From positions 1-9,905 of the forward strand of contig CAJLYO010000048.1 in NCBI GenBank assembly GCA_905210885.1: a DNA stretch of 9,905 nucleotides, read 5' to 3'. Of this stretch, positions 1 to 5,714 are shown piece after piece. The stretch comes from an uncultured Eubacteriales bacterium. Its GTDB lineage: Bacteria; Bacillota; Clostridia; Monoglobales; Firm-18. The position numbers and the translations under genes were made by a program. A model generated the notes under the pieces. The model was not told the origin of the DNA, made no database searches, and saw only the letters and a list, made by a program, of their open reading frames with translations. Position 1 is the stretch's first letter, and each line of letters begins with the position of its first letter.

Positions 1-22
1 GCTGCGGCAGAATTGCCCCAGC
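1..22 (-). terminator. Possible operon terminator hairpin, cut by window edge
   Basis: Positions 1-9 can pair with 14-22 around a 4-nt loop (GAAT), giving eight paired positions and one C-C mismatch at the fifth. It lies 14 bp beyond the esterase stop codon in the direction of transcription. A U-run, if present, would fall outside the window, so its terminator nature cannot be confirmed. Confidence 0.4.
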
Positions 23-36
23 CTGTTTATATAATA

Positions 37-876
37 TTATCGACAAAGTTCCGGGTCGAATGCCGGTGTTTCAAAATAAATTTTCATCCATTCCATGCAC
101 AAATCAAGCCATCTTGCGGTATGGGGGTCACAGCTTTCCGCACCGCAGGTTTCTGCGTCAACGGTGGATAGACCGTGACAGCCATTGGGGAAAATATGAA
201 GCTCAAAGGGAACGTTATGCTCCTTCATGGCAGATGCCAGCAAAAGCGAGTTTTCAACAGGCACGCCTCCGTCGGTAAACGTATGCCAGATAAATGCCGG
301 GGGCATATCGTCATGAACGCACTTTTCAAGGGAAAGGCTGTCCGCAAGCGCCTTGTCATCTCCGCACAGGTTGTCAAATGAGCCTCTGTGCGCTTTCTCG
401 CCCGAGGTTATTACCGGGTAGCATGAAATCAAAAGGTCAGGTCTGTTTTTGCCCTTTTCCATTCCCTTTATGTTCTGAAGTTCGGGAAGCATGTAGCATG
501 TGCAAAGCGAGGTTGCAAGGTGGCCGCCGGCAGAAAAGCCGATAACGGCGATTTTTTCGGGGTCAACATGCCATTTTTCGCAGTTGTCCCTTATCATGCA
601 CATTGCACGCGTTGCGTCCAAAAGCGGCTGGGGGTGACGGTTGGGCTCGCAGCTGTAGTAAAGGATAAAGGCATTATAGCCTTCCTTTAAAAAGCGCATT
701 GCAATAGGCTCCGCCTCGCGCTGTGACGTGAATGAATAACCGCCGCCGGGGCACACAAGCACGGTAGGTCTTTTTTTCTTGCCTTCGAGGGCATACACTG
801 CCAAGGTAGGTTCAAAATCTTTTTTCTTGCCGTTGTACTCGCCTTTTTCCCAGATGGGAAGTACTTCGTAAATCAT
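37..876 (-). CDS. Alpha/beta-hydrolase, acetyl-esterase/lipase type
   Basis: A 279-residue alpha/beta-hydrolase of the acetyl-xylan-esterase-like/BD-FAE type, expected to remove acetyl or other short acyl esters from sugars. The oxyanion-hole motif PGGGY is at 43-47, the nucleophile elbow GFSAGG at 113-118 (Ser115), the likely acid is Asp202 in a WHTFTDGGVPVENS context, and His234 is in GCHGL, so the triad looks complete. No signal peptide is visible, so it probably acts in the cytoplasm on imported substrate. I chose the ATG at 876 because AGGAGG lies six bases upstream; a longer reading to 897 would overlap the preceding gene and swallow this site. It follows the ASRT-family gene by 10 bp and is probably the last gene of the operon. 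The protein has about 14 cysteines, compatible with a reducing cytoplasm. The true substrate cannot be told from sequence. Confidence 0.9.
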   Translation of the reverse strand: MIYEVLPIWEKGEYNGKKKDFEPTLAVYALEGKKKRPTVLVCPGGGYSFTSQREAEPIAMRFLKEGYNAFILYYSCEPNRHPQPLLDATRAMCMIRDNCEKWHVDPEKIAVIGFSAGGHLATSLCTCYMLPELQNIKGMEKGKNRPDLLISCYPVITSGEKAHRGSFDNLCGDDKALADSLSLEKCVHDDMPPAFIWHTFTDGGVPVENSLLLASAMKEHNVPFELHIFPNGCHGLSTVDAETCGAESCDPHTARWLDLCMEWMKIYFETPAFDPELCR

Positions 877-886
877 AATTTTCCTC

Positions 887-1243
887 CTAATATGCAATTG
901 TTGTCATTAATGTCATATCCGGCTGTGATACGTCAAGCCGGCTGTGCTGAACGATTACGGGAACAGTGCTTTCAATCAGCAGGGCGTAAGGCTTTTCCGT
1001 GGGGATTTTTTCGCCCTTATCGTTTACGATTTTATCAAGGCGTATGTGGTTTGTGCGTTCGCTTTCACATTCCGCCGTAAACCCTTTAATGGGTGCTTCG
1101 TCCTCAAAATACACCGAAATTTTTATATCTGCTTTCTCTCCGGAAAGGTTTAAAACACAAACAGCCTCGTGGCTTACGAATTTTTCGGTTTTTGTATCGC
1201 TCATAAAGCCGTCGGCAATTGTCCATACAGTTTTTCCAAGCAT
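887..1243 (-). CDS. ASRT-family (sensory rhodopsin transducer-like) protein
   Basis: A 118-residue protein that I recognise as a member of the family founded by the Anabaena sensory rhodopsin transducer (ASRT). Family hallmarks are the segment SHEAVCVLN (24-32), the VPVIVQHSRLD block (94-104) and the C-terminal MTTIAY (113-118), all close to what I recall of the Anabaena protein; the length is also normal. ASRT is a small soluble beta-sandwich protein, and comparative work has proposed that the wider family binds small molecules such as sugars. No rhodopsin gene is present here. The gene has a strong GGAGG site upstream of its ATG and lies 26 bp after the YhcH-family gene and 10 bp before an esterase. 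I infer a role as a sugar-binding or sensing accessory protein for that module rather than phototransduction; the ligand is unknown. Confidence 0.85.
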   Translation of the reverse strand: MLGKTVWTIADGFMSDTKTEKFVSHEAVCVLNLSGEKADIKISVYFEDEAPIKGFTAECESERTNHIRLDKIVNDKGEKIPTEKPYALLIESTVPVIVQHSRLDVSQPDMTLMTTIAY

Positions 1244-1269
1244 AAAATTCCTCCGTTTTGCCGCGTAAA

Positions 1270-1713
1270 TTACAGCTTAATTTTCACAATGATTTTTTTG
1301 AATTTTCCGGGGACTTTTCCCAAACCGGGGGCGTGTGCGTCAAAGGGATGGACAATATAGAAATCTCCCTTTTTTACGTCAATCAGGCTGCCTTCGCCCT
1401 TTAAGAAAATTATGTCCTTTTCGGGGTTATACTCTGTGGCTTCGGTCATGGTATCTGCCGGAGCATAACCCATAACCTCGCCGCCGTCCAGGATATACTG
1501 CAAATCGAGATATTCTCTGTGTGCCTCGTATTTTGCGTCCTCCAAAGCCTTTGTGTCCTTTACGATAACGGAGGCATATACGTTTTTGCCGTCAATTTCA
1601 TGCTTGCCCTCGGCGATATCCGCCGGAGCGTTTAAAACGAAGTCCACAGCCTTGTCTATTCTTTCGTTAAGACCCTTGTATGCCGAAATATTTTTAATAT
1701 TTCCGATAATCAT
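1270..1713 (-). CDS. YhcH/YjgK/YiaL family protein (DUF386, EbgC-like)
   Basis: A 147-residue cupin-like protein of the YhcH/YjgK/YiaL family, which includes EbgC (beta-subunit of evolved beta-galactosidase) and the sialic-acid-operon protein YhcH/NanQ, reported to act as a sialic acid anomerase. The family block EAHREYLDLQY is at 63-73, with His65 and nearby acidic residues as probable metal ligands; a second block, VHPFDAHAPGL (121-131), supplies His122 and His127. The length is typical. The likely role is in handling an imported free sugar, perhaps speeding its anomer interconversion, but which sugar is not shown. The start at 1713 is supported by GAGAGGT about 7 bases upstream, which overlaps the stop of the HAD gene; the intergenic gap is only 13 bp, so co-expression is very likely. 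Confidence 0.92.
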   Translation of the reverse strand: MIIGNIKNISAYKGLNERIDKAVDFVLNAPADIAEGKHEIDGKNVYASVIVKDTKALEDAKYEAHREYLDLQYILDGGEVMGYAPADTMTEATEYNPEKDIIFLKGEGSLIDVKKGDFYIVHPFDAHAPGLGKVPGKFKKIIVKIKL

Positions 1714-1726
1714 TTTATATTACCTC

Positions 1727-2401
1727 TCATAAAATATTTTTAATTTCCGAAAGCGCCGAAACGGTGTAATCCGGGGCGATACCGCCGGGGGTTTTTCCGT
1801 CCGGATTGTACCAAAGGGTTTTTATTCCGTAATTTTTACCGCCGGCAATATCCGCGGTAAGAGAATCGCCGATAATCATAACCTTTGATTTATCGGGGTT
1901 TCCCAAACGTTCAAAGCATATGTCGAAATATTCTTTTGCCGGCTTTGCCGTGCCCATCTCCTCGGAAATAAACAGATTTTTAAAATAACCTATCATCCCT
2001 GCCTTTGTAAGGCGGTTTATCTGCTGAAGATGTATGCCGTTTGAGGCGGCGCACAGGGTATATTTTCCCGAAAGATACTTTAAAATCTCGTCTGCGCCGT
2101 CCACATGCTCGTGACTGTCAAACAGAAATTCAAGAAACGTTTTTTCAAAAACAACACCGTCAAAATCTATGCCAAGTTCCGAAAAAATCGTATTCCATCG
2201 TATTTCGTGCAGCCGCTTTCTTGTAAGCGTGCCTTTTTCAATCTCAAGCCACAAGCCGTCGTTTATCCGCACGAAGGTTTCAAAAACATGCTCGCCGTAG
2301 GCAAGCCCATGGCGTCTGAATCCTTGAATTATGGAAAGTCTTGCACATTTATTGAAATCCAGAAGCGTGCCGTCAATGTCAACAAGCAAAATCTCAGGCA
2401 T
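1727..2401 (-). CDS. HAD-superfamily phosphatase, YjjG-like
   Basis: A 224-residue HAD hydrolase with an alpha-helical cap, most like the YjjG family (pyrimidine 5'-nucleotidases that clean up non-canonical nucleotides). Motif I is DIDGT at 8-12 (nucleophile Asp8, acid/base Asp10), motif II is Ser120-Asn121, motif III is Lys153 in GTAKPAKEYF, and motif IV is IGDSLTAD with Asp179 and Asp184. All catalytic residues are present. The start codon overlaps the end of the oxidoreductase gamma-subunit gene by 8 bases (ATGCCTGA), and no strong ribosome binding site is seen, so translation is probably coupled to the upstream gene. It sits where the oxidoreductase module passes into the sugar module. 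It could equally be a sugar-phosphate phosphatase, because HAD substrates are poorly predicted from sequence. Confidence 0.88.
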   Translation of the reverse strand: MPEILLVDIDGTLLDFNKCARLSIIQGFRRHGLAYGEHVFETFVRINDGLWLEIEKGTLTRKRLHEIRWNTIFSELGIDFDGVVFEKTFLEFLFDSHEHVDGADEILKYLSGKYTLCAASNGIHLQQINRLTKAGMIGYFKNLFISEEMGTAKPAKEYFDICFERLGNPDKSKVMIIGDSLTADIAGGKNYGIKTLWYNPDGKTPGGIAPDYTVSALSEIKNIL

Positions 2402-2936
2402 TGTAGTTATACCCTGCCTCGATGGCTTTTAAGTTTGTATCAAAAAGTGCATGCTTCGTGGGAGGAATACTTTTCATAAGTCCCTTTTTAACGCCTTCCA
2501 TGTCCACAAAGCCCGTAATTTTAAGCAAAAGACCGAAAACAATCATGTTTGCAAGCTTGGGCATGCCCATATCATTTGCCATTTTCGTTGCCGGGATTTT
2601 GTAAAAATTAATGTCACTTCTTACGGTATCTCTGTCGATAAGCGAGCTGTCGATGACGATATTTCCGCCGGGCACAACGTCCTGCTCAAACTTGTCAAAG
2701 GACGGCTTGTTCATAACCACCAAATCGGTGGGGTTTGTTATAATGGGCGAGCCTACCGGCATGTCGGACACGATAACGTGGCAGTTTGCCGTACCTCCGC
2801 GCATTTCGGGACCGTAGGAGGGAAGCCACGAAACCTGCTTTCCGTCAACAAGACCTGCGTATGCCGCAACCTTTCCGGAAAACAAAATTCCCTGTCCGCC
2901 GAATCCTGCGAATAAAATTTCGTTTGTCTTACTCAT
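2394..2936 (-). CDS. 2-oxoacid:ferredoxin oxidoreductase, gamma subunit
   Basis: A 180-residue gamma subunit of the 2-oxoacid:ferredoxin oxidoreductase family (KorC/VorC/PorC type), one of four polypeptides of the cytoplasmic complex that interconverts a 2-oxoacid plus CoA with acyl-CoA, CO2 and reduced ferredoxin. Family signatures are GFGGQG at 11-16 and SYGPEMRGG at 40-48, followed by the expected core containing MNKPSFDKF. The length is normal for a stand-alone gamma subunit. Its ATG overlaps the stop of the beta-subunit gene by 8 bases (ATGAGTAA), and its own stop overlaps the HAD gene by 8 bases, so it is translationally embedded in the operon. Substrate preference cannot be read from this subunit. 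Confidence 0.95.
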   Translation of the reverse strand: MSKTNEILFAGFGGQGILFSGKVAAYAGLVDGKQVSWLPSYGPEMRGGTANCHVIVSDMPVGSPIITNPTDLVVMNKPSFDKFEQDVVPGGNIVIDSSLIDRDTVRSDINFYKIPATKMANDMGMPKLANMIVFGLLLKITGFVDMEGVKKGLMKSIPPTKHALFDTNLKAIEAGYNYNA

Positions 2937-3687
2937 CTTTTCCGCCCTCCTTGTCTATATCCTTAAATACGCCGAGGGGATAGTGCTCTATCATGTTGTT
3001 TCTGAGCCACTCCAAAGCCTCAATCGGGCTTAAGCCCCAGTTTGTGGGACATGTGGACAGAATTTCAACAAGTGAAAATCCTTTTTTGTCTATCTGATTC
3101 TGGAAAGCCTTTTTAATTGCCGCCTTGCAGTCATTAATGTGCTTAACGCTGTCAACGGCACAGCGGCTTATAAACGACGGACCTTCAAGGGTTGACAGCA
3201 TTTCGCTTATTCTTATGGGATAGCCCTGAGCCTCGATTTTTCTGCCGTAAGGCGAGGTCTGCGTAACCTGACCGACTAAGGAAGTGGGCGCCATCTGACC
3301 GCCTGTCATACCGTAGATTGCGTTGTTTACGAAAATTACGGTAATGTTTTCGCCTCTTGCGGCGGAGTGAACAGTTTCGGCAGTACCGATAGCGGCAAGG
3401 TCGCCGTCACCCTGGTATGTGAAAACTATGTTTTCCGGGTTTGCTCTTTTGATACCCGTTGCAACAGCGGGCGCTCTGCCGTGGGCAGCCTCCTGCATGT
3501 CACATTCAAAGTAGTTGTATGCGAAAACCGCACAGCCGACCGGCGCAACGCCTACCGTTGTGCCTTCAATGCCGAGCTCATCGATAACCTCGGCAACAAG
3601 GCGGTGTATTATACCGTGAGTGCAGCCGGGGCAGTAGTGCAGCGGAACATCTGTCAGCGCGTGGGGTCTTTTGAATACTGTTTCCAT
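2929..3687 (-). CDS. 2-oxoacid:ferredoxin oxidoreductase, beta (TPP) subunit
   Basis: A 252-residue beta subunit carrying the thiamine pyrophosphate site of the oxidoreductase. CPGC at 19-22 is the N-terminal cysteine motif of four-subunit enzymes. The TPP/Mg motif begins at GDGD (93-96) and ends at the NN pair at 121-122, followed by YGMTGGQ, which is typical of the family. There is no extra ferredoxin-like extension, in line with a separate delta subunit. The start is one base after the alpha stop, and its Shine-Dalgarno AGGAGG is formed by the last codons of the alpha gene, so the two are tightly linked. It decarboxylates the 2-oxoacid, or in reverse carboxylates acyl-CoA. The closest named group by overall look is the branched-chain 2-oxoacid (Vor) type; a 2-oxoglutarate-type substrate is not excluded. 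Confidence 0.95.
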   Translation of the reverse strand: METVFKRPHALTDVPLHYCPGCTHGIIHRLVAEVIDELGIEGTTVGVAPVGCAVFAYNYFECDMQEAAHGRAPAVATGIKRANPENIVFTYQGDGDLAAIGTAETVHSAARGENITVIFVNNAIYGMTGGQMAPTSLVGQVTQTSPYGRKIEAQGYPIRISEMLSTLEGPSFISRCAVDSVKHINDCKAAIKKAFQNQIDKKGFSLVEILSTCPTNWGLSPIEALEWLRNNMIEHYPLGVFKDIDKEGGKDE

Positions 3688-3688
3688 G

Positions 3689-4738
3689 CTACATAACCTC
3701 CTTTATCTTTGCGAGAATGGATTTCGGGTCGGGAACCATACCGCCTGTTCTGCCGTAGAAATGTACGGGGCAGGCGCCGTTTGCCGCAAGCTTAACGTCC
3801 TCTATCATCTGACCCATGCTCATTTCAACGGAAATCATAGCCTTGCAGGTCTTTGCCGTTTTTGCGATAATCTCCGAGGGGAACGGCCACAGGGTTACAG
3901 GTCTTATAAGTCCTACTTTTATGCCCTCTTCGCGCGCCATTCTCATTGCGGCTGTTGCAATTCTTGCGGTTGTGCCGTAAGCAACCAAAACGATGTCGGC
4001 GTCGTCTGTGTTTTCCGTTTCAAAACGAACCTCGTTTTTCTCAACCTCCGCATATTTTTTGTAGCGCTCGATTACCAAATCCTCAAGCTCTTTGGGGTCT
4101 ATGTAAAGAGAATTTATAACGTTTCTCTTTCTTTTCATTTTTGTACCGGTGGTTGCCCAGGTCTTTTCCGTTTCGTTTGTTTTAACGTTTTCCGGGAAGG
4201 AAATAGGCTCCATCATCTGACCTATCATACCGTCGCCCAGTATCATAACCGGCATGCGGTATTTATCCGCCAGGTCAAAAGCGTTTGTTGTACAGTCAAC
4301 AATTTCCTGAATTGAGGAAGGCGCAAGAACTATCAGGTGATAGTCGCCGTGGCCGCCGCCCTTTGTAGCCTGGAAATAGTCGGACTGTGCCGGCTGAATA
4401 CCGCCCAGTCCCGGGCCGCCTCTTACTATATTAATAATTACGCAGGGCAAATCCGCACCTGCTATGTACGAAATACCTTCCTGCTTTAAGGAAACGCCCG
4501 GGCTTGACGACGATGTCATAACCCTTACGCCGGCGCCTGCTGCTCCGTAAACCATGTTAATTGCGGCAACCTCGCTTTCCGCCTGCATAAATGTACCGCC
4601 GATTTTCGGCATTTTCTTTGCCATGTATGCCGAAATCTCCGTCTGGGGAGTAATCGGATAGCCGAAAAAGTGTCTGCAGTTGGCACGGATAGCCGCCTCG
4701 GCGATTGCCTCATTGCCTTTCATTAAAACCTTATCCAT
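3689..4738 (-). CDS. vorB: 2-oxoacid:ferredoxin oxidoreductase, alpha subunit (VorB)
   Basis: A 349-residue alpha subunit of the type commonly named 3-methyl-2-oxobutanoate dehydrogenase subunit VorB. Visible landmarks are FFGYPITPQTEI (24-35, pyrimidine-binding domain), the QAESEVAAINMVYGAAGAG block starting near 52, the TSSSSPGVSLKQEG stretch, and a C-terminal domain ending in FYGRTGGMVPDP. It pairs with the beta subunit to bind TPP and shape the substrate pocket. I chose the ATG at 4738 rather than an upstream one at 4768, because the longer form would overlap the delta gene and add ten residues atypical of the family, and because GGAAAGGATGG precedes 4738. The gap from delta is 19 bp. The name VorB reflects sequence family; actual use of branched-chain, aryl or other 2-oxoacids is unproven. 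Confidence 0.94.
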   Translation of the reverse strand: MDKVLMKGNEAIAEAAIRANCRHFFGYPITPQTEISAYMAKKMPKIGGTFMQAESEVAAINMVYGAAGAGVRVMTSSSSPGVSLKQEGISYIAGADLPCVIINIVRGGPGLGGIQPAQSDYFQATKGGGHGDYHLIVLAPSSIQEIVDCTTNAFDLADKYRMPVMILGDGMIGQMMEPISFPENVKTNETEKTWATTGTKMKRKRNVINSLYIDPKELEDLVIERYKKYAEVEKNEVRFETENTDDADIVLVAYGTTARIATAAMRMAREEGIKVGLIRPVTLWPFPSEIIAKTAKTCKAMISVEMSMGQMIEDVKLAANGACPVHFYGRTGGMVPDPKSILAKIKEVM

Positions 4739-4757
4739 TATATACCATCCTTTCCGA

Positions 4758-4964
4758 TTATTTTTCAACAGTAATTACAACATCAGGGCATATGGTTGCA
4801 CAAAATTTACAGCCTATGCATTTTTCCTGCTCCGTAACCTGCGCCGGGTGAAAGCCCTTTGCGTTAAGCCTGTCGGTTGCCATGTGTACAATCTTTTTCG
4901 GACAAACCGTGGTGCACAGCTCACAGCCTTTGCACCTGTCCTCGTTGAATGTTACTCTTGCCAT
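4758..4964 (-). CDS. 2-oxoacid:ferredoxin oxidoreductase, delta (2x4Fe-4S) subunit
   Basis: A 68-residue ferredoxin-like delta subunit that carries electrons between the TPP site and external ferredoxin. It has two classic [4Fe-4S] motifs, CKGCELCTTVCP (Cys11, 14, 17, 21) and CIGCKFCATICP (Cys49, 52, 55, 59), so both clusters should form. The start at 4964 gives the normal size for the family and is served by AAAGGAG at 4976-4982, 11 bases upstream. Two earlier in-frame ATGs (4985 and 5018) would add residues encoded by the ribosome binding site or by an inverted repeat, so I reject them. It is the first gene of the four-subunit cluster and follows an unusually long 105-bp gap containing a possible RNA structure. 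Confidence 0.94.
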   Translation of the reverse strand: MARVTFNEDRCKGCELCTTVCPKKIVHMATDRLNAKGFHPAQVTEQEKCIGCKFCATICPDVVITVEK

Positions 4965-4970
4965 AAATAT

Positions 4971-4994
4971 ATCTGCTCCTTTCATATGGCAGAT
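4971..4994 (-). promoter_or_regulatory. Possible hairpin around the delta-subunit ribosome binding site
   Basis: On the minus strand ATCTGC (4994-4989) can pair with GCAGAT (4976-4971) across a 12-nt loop that contains most of the AAAGGAG ribosome binding site. The same ATCTGC is also the outer end of the long inverted repeat at 4989-5069, so the two pairings exclude each other. This is a structural reading only; a 6-bp stem is weak on its own. Confidence 0.3.
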
Positions 4995-5069
4995 GTTACG
5001 GTATACAAACCCGCTCAAAATGCCGGAAAATTAACCTTAAAAAACGGGTTCGGATACCGTGATATCTGC
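4989..5069. repeat. 81-bp imperfect inverted repeat with 25-bp arms
   Basis: Arm 4989-5013 and arm 5045-5069 are inverted copies matching at 21 of 25 positions, with 6-, 7- and 6-bp perfect blocks and a 31-nt AT-rich spacer (5014-5044). It starts directly after the stop codon of the P-loop ATPase gene (5070-5072) and ends 24 bp before the delta-subunit ATG. As minus-strand RNA it would form a long interrupted stem; no U-run follows the outer end of the stem, so it is not an ordinary terminator. It could be an mRNA processing or stability element, a translational switch, or a small palindromic repeat element. Whether it recurs in the genome cannot be seen here. Confidence 0.75.
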
Positions 5070-5705
5070 TTATAATTCCCATGGTAAAGTCAGATTAAGA
5101 TCCAACTTTATTTTAGGGTATTTTGTATCCACTTTATTTATAAGCTCCCCTGCGGCGCTTACGCCGGCTAAGGGTATACCCGTCATCTCGGAAACGGCTT
5201 CGGCATTTTCCATACTTTTATTTATGATTTCCGCCGTGGTTTCCGACTTAACGTTTGTGTTGTTTATAAGCCCTGTTACCTTCACTCTCGACACCTGCTC
5301 GATTGCGTACAGAACCTCCAAAAGTTCCTCGGGGGTTGCGGTCATGGGGCGGCAGAAGTTCATAACAAGAAGCATTTCGTAGTTGTCGCTGAAATACTTT
5401 TTATACTGCCCCAAAACCACTGCGCCGTCCTCGTCGCCGCCCACGTCCAAAACAACGTCGCGGTCGCCCTGAAGGGCGCCTATTATATCGGGAGGAAGGG
5501 AAGGCACGTCAACGTTTGTGTTTGCAAACTCCGGCGTTATAACCTTTATTCCCTCCGCCTCCAGCTTTTCCTTTACGTCCGCGGTGCGGAAGTATGGGTT
5601 TACTATATCCATATCCGCGATAACGGGATTTTTAAGCTTTTTTGCAAGGTTTACGGCAAACTCGGTTTTTCCGCTGCCGTAGTGCCCTGTTATTATATAT
5701 ATCAT
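5070..5705 (-). CDS. P-loop ATPase, CobQ/CobB/MinD/ParA-like
   Basis: A 211-residue nucleotide-binding protein. The Walker A motif GHYGSGKTE is at 7-15 (Lys13, Thr14), DMDIVNPYFR at 31-40 resembles the switch region of SIMIBI-class ATPases, and VVLDVGGDEDGA at 84-95 is a Walker-B-like strand; MNFCRP and INNTNVKSET fit the nucleotide-base side of the fold. It lacks the extra signature lysine of the ParA/MinD deviant Walker motif (KGGxGK) and has no CxxC, so it is neither a standard partition ATPase nor an Mrp/NBP35 iron-sulfur carrier. It begins 9 bp after the fusion gene, with GAGGT overlapping that gene's stop. Its place between an acyl-CoA ligase and an oxidoreductase suggests an accessory role such as assembly or cofactor loading of the complex; this is inference and the function is unknown. 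Confidence 0.85.
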   Translation of the reverse strand: MIYIITGHYGSGKTEFAVNLAKKLKNPVIADMDIVNPYFRTADVKEKLEAEGIKVITPEFANTNVDVPSLPPDIIGALQGDRDVVLDVGGDEDGAVVLGQYKKYFSDNYEMLLVMNFCRPMTATPEELLEVLYAIEQVSRVKVTGLINNTNVKSETTAEIINKSMENAEAVSEMTGIPLAGVSAAGELINKVDTKYPKIKLDLNLTLPWEL

Positions 5706-5714
5706 ACGTTAACC

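Noticed and set aside
2451..2915. 154-residue open frame on the plus strand
   Set aside because: Antisense to the gamma-subunit gene, which carries clear family motifs on the other strand.
3671..4315. 214-residue open frame on the plus strand
   Set aside because: It is wholly antisense to the alpha-subunit gene, whose protein family is certain. Its translation is cysteine- and phenylalanine-rich with no recognisable domain, and it has no ribosome binding site of note.
4965..5018. Longer delta-subunit start giving 86 residues
   Set aside because: The added residues are encoded by the ribosome binding site and by one arm of the inverted repeat, and the family normally begins close to the chosen start.
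5014..5069. Intrinsic terminator after the P-loop ATPase gene (first arm followed by TTTTTT)
   Set aside because: The six Ts lie in the loop of the inverted repeat, and the sequence just before them forms no stem of more than about 3 bp, so there is no stem-then-U-run order.
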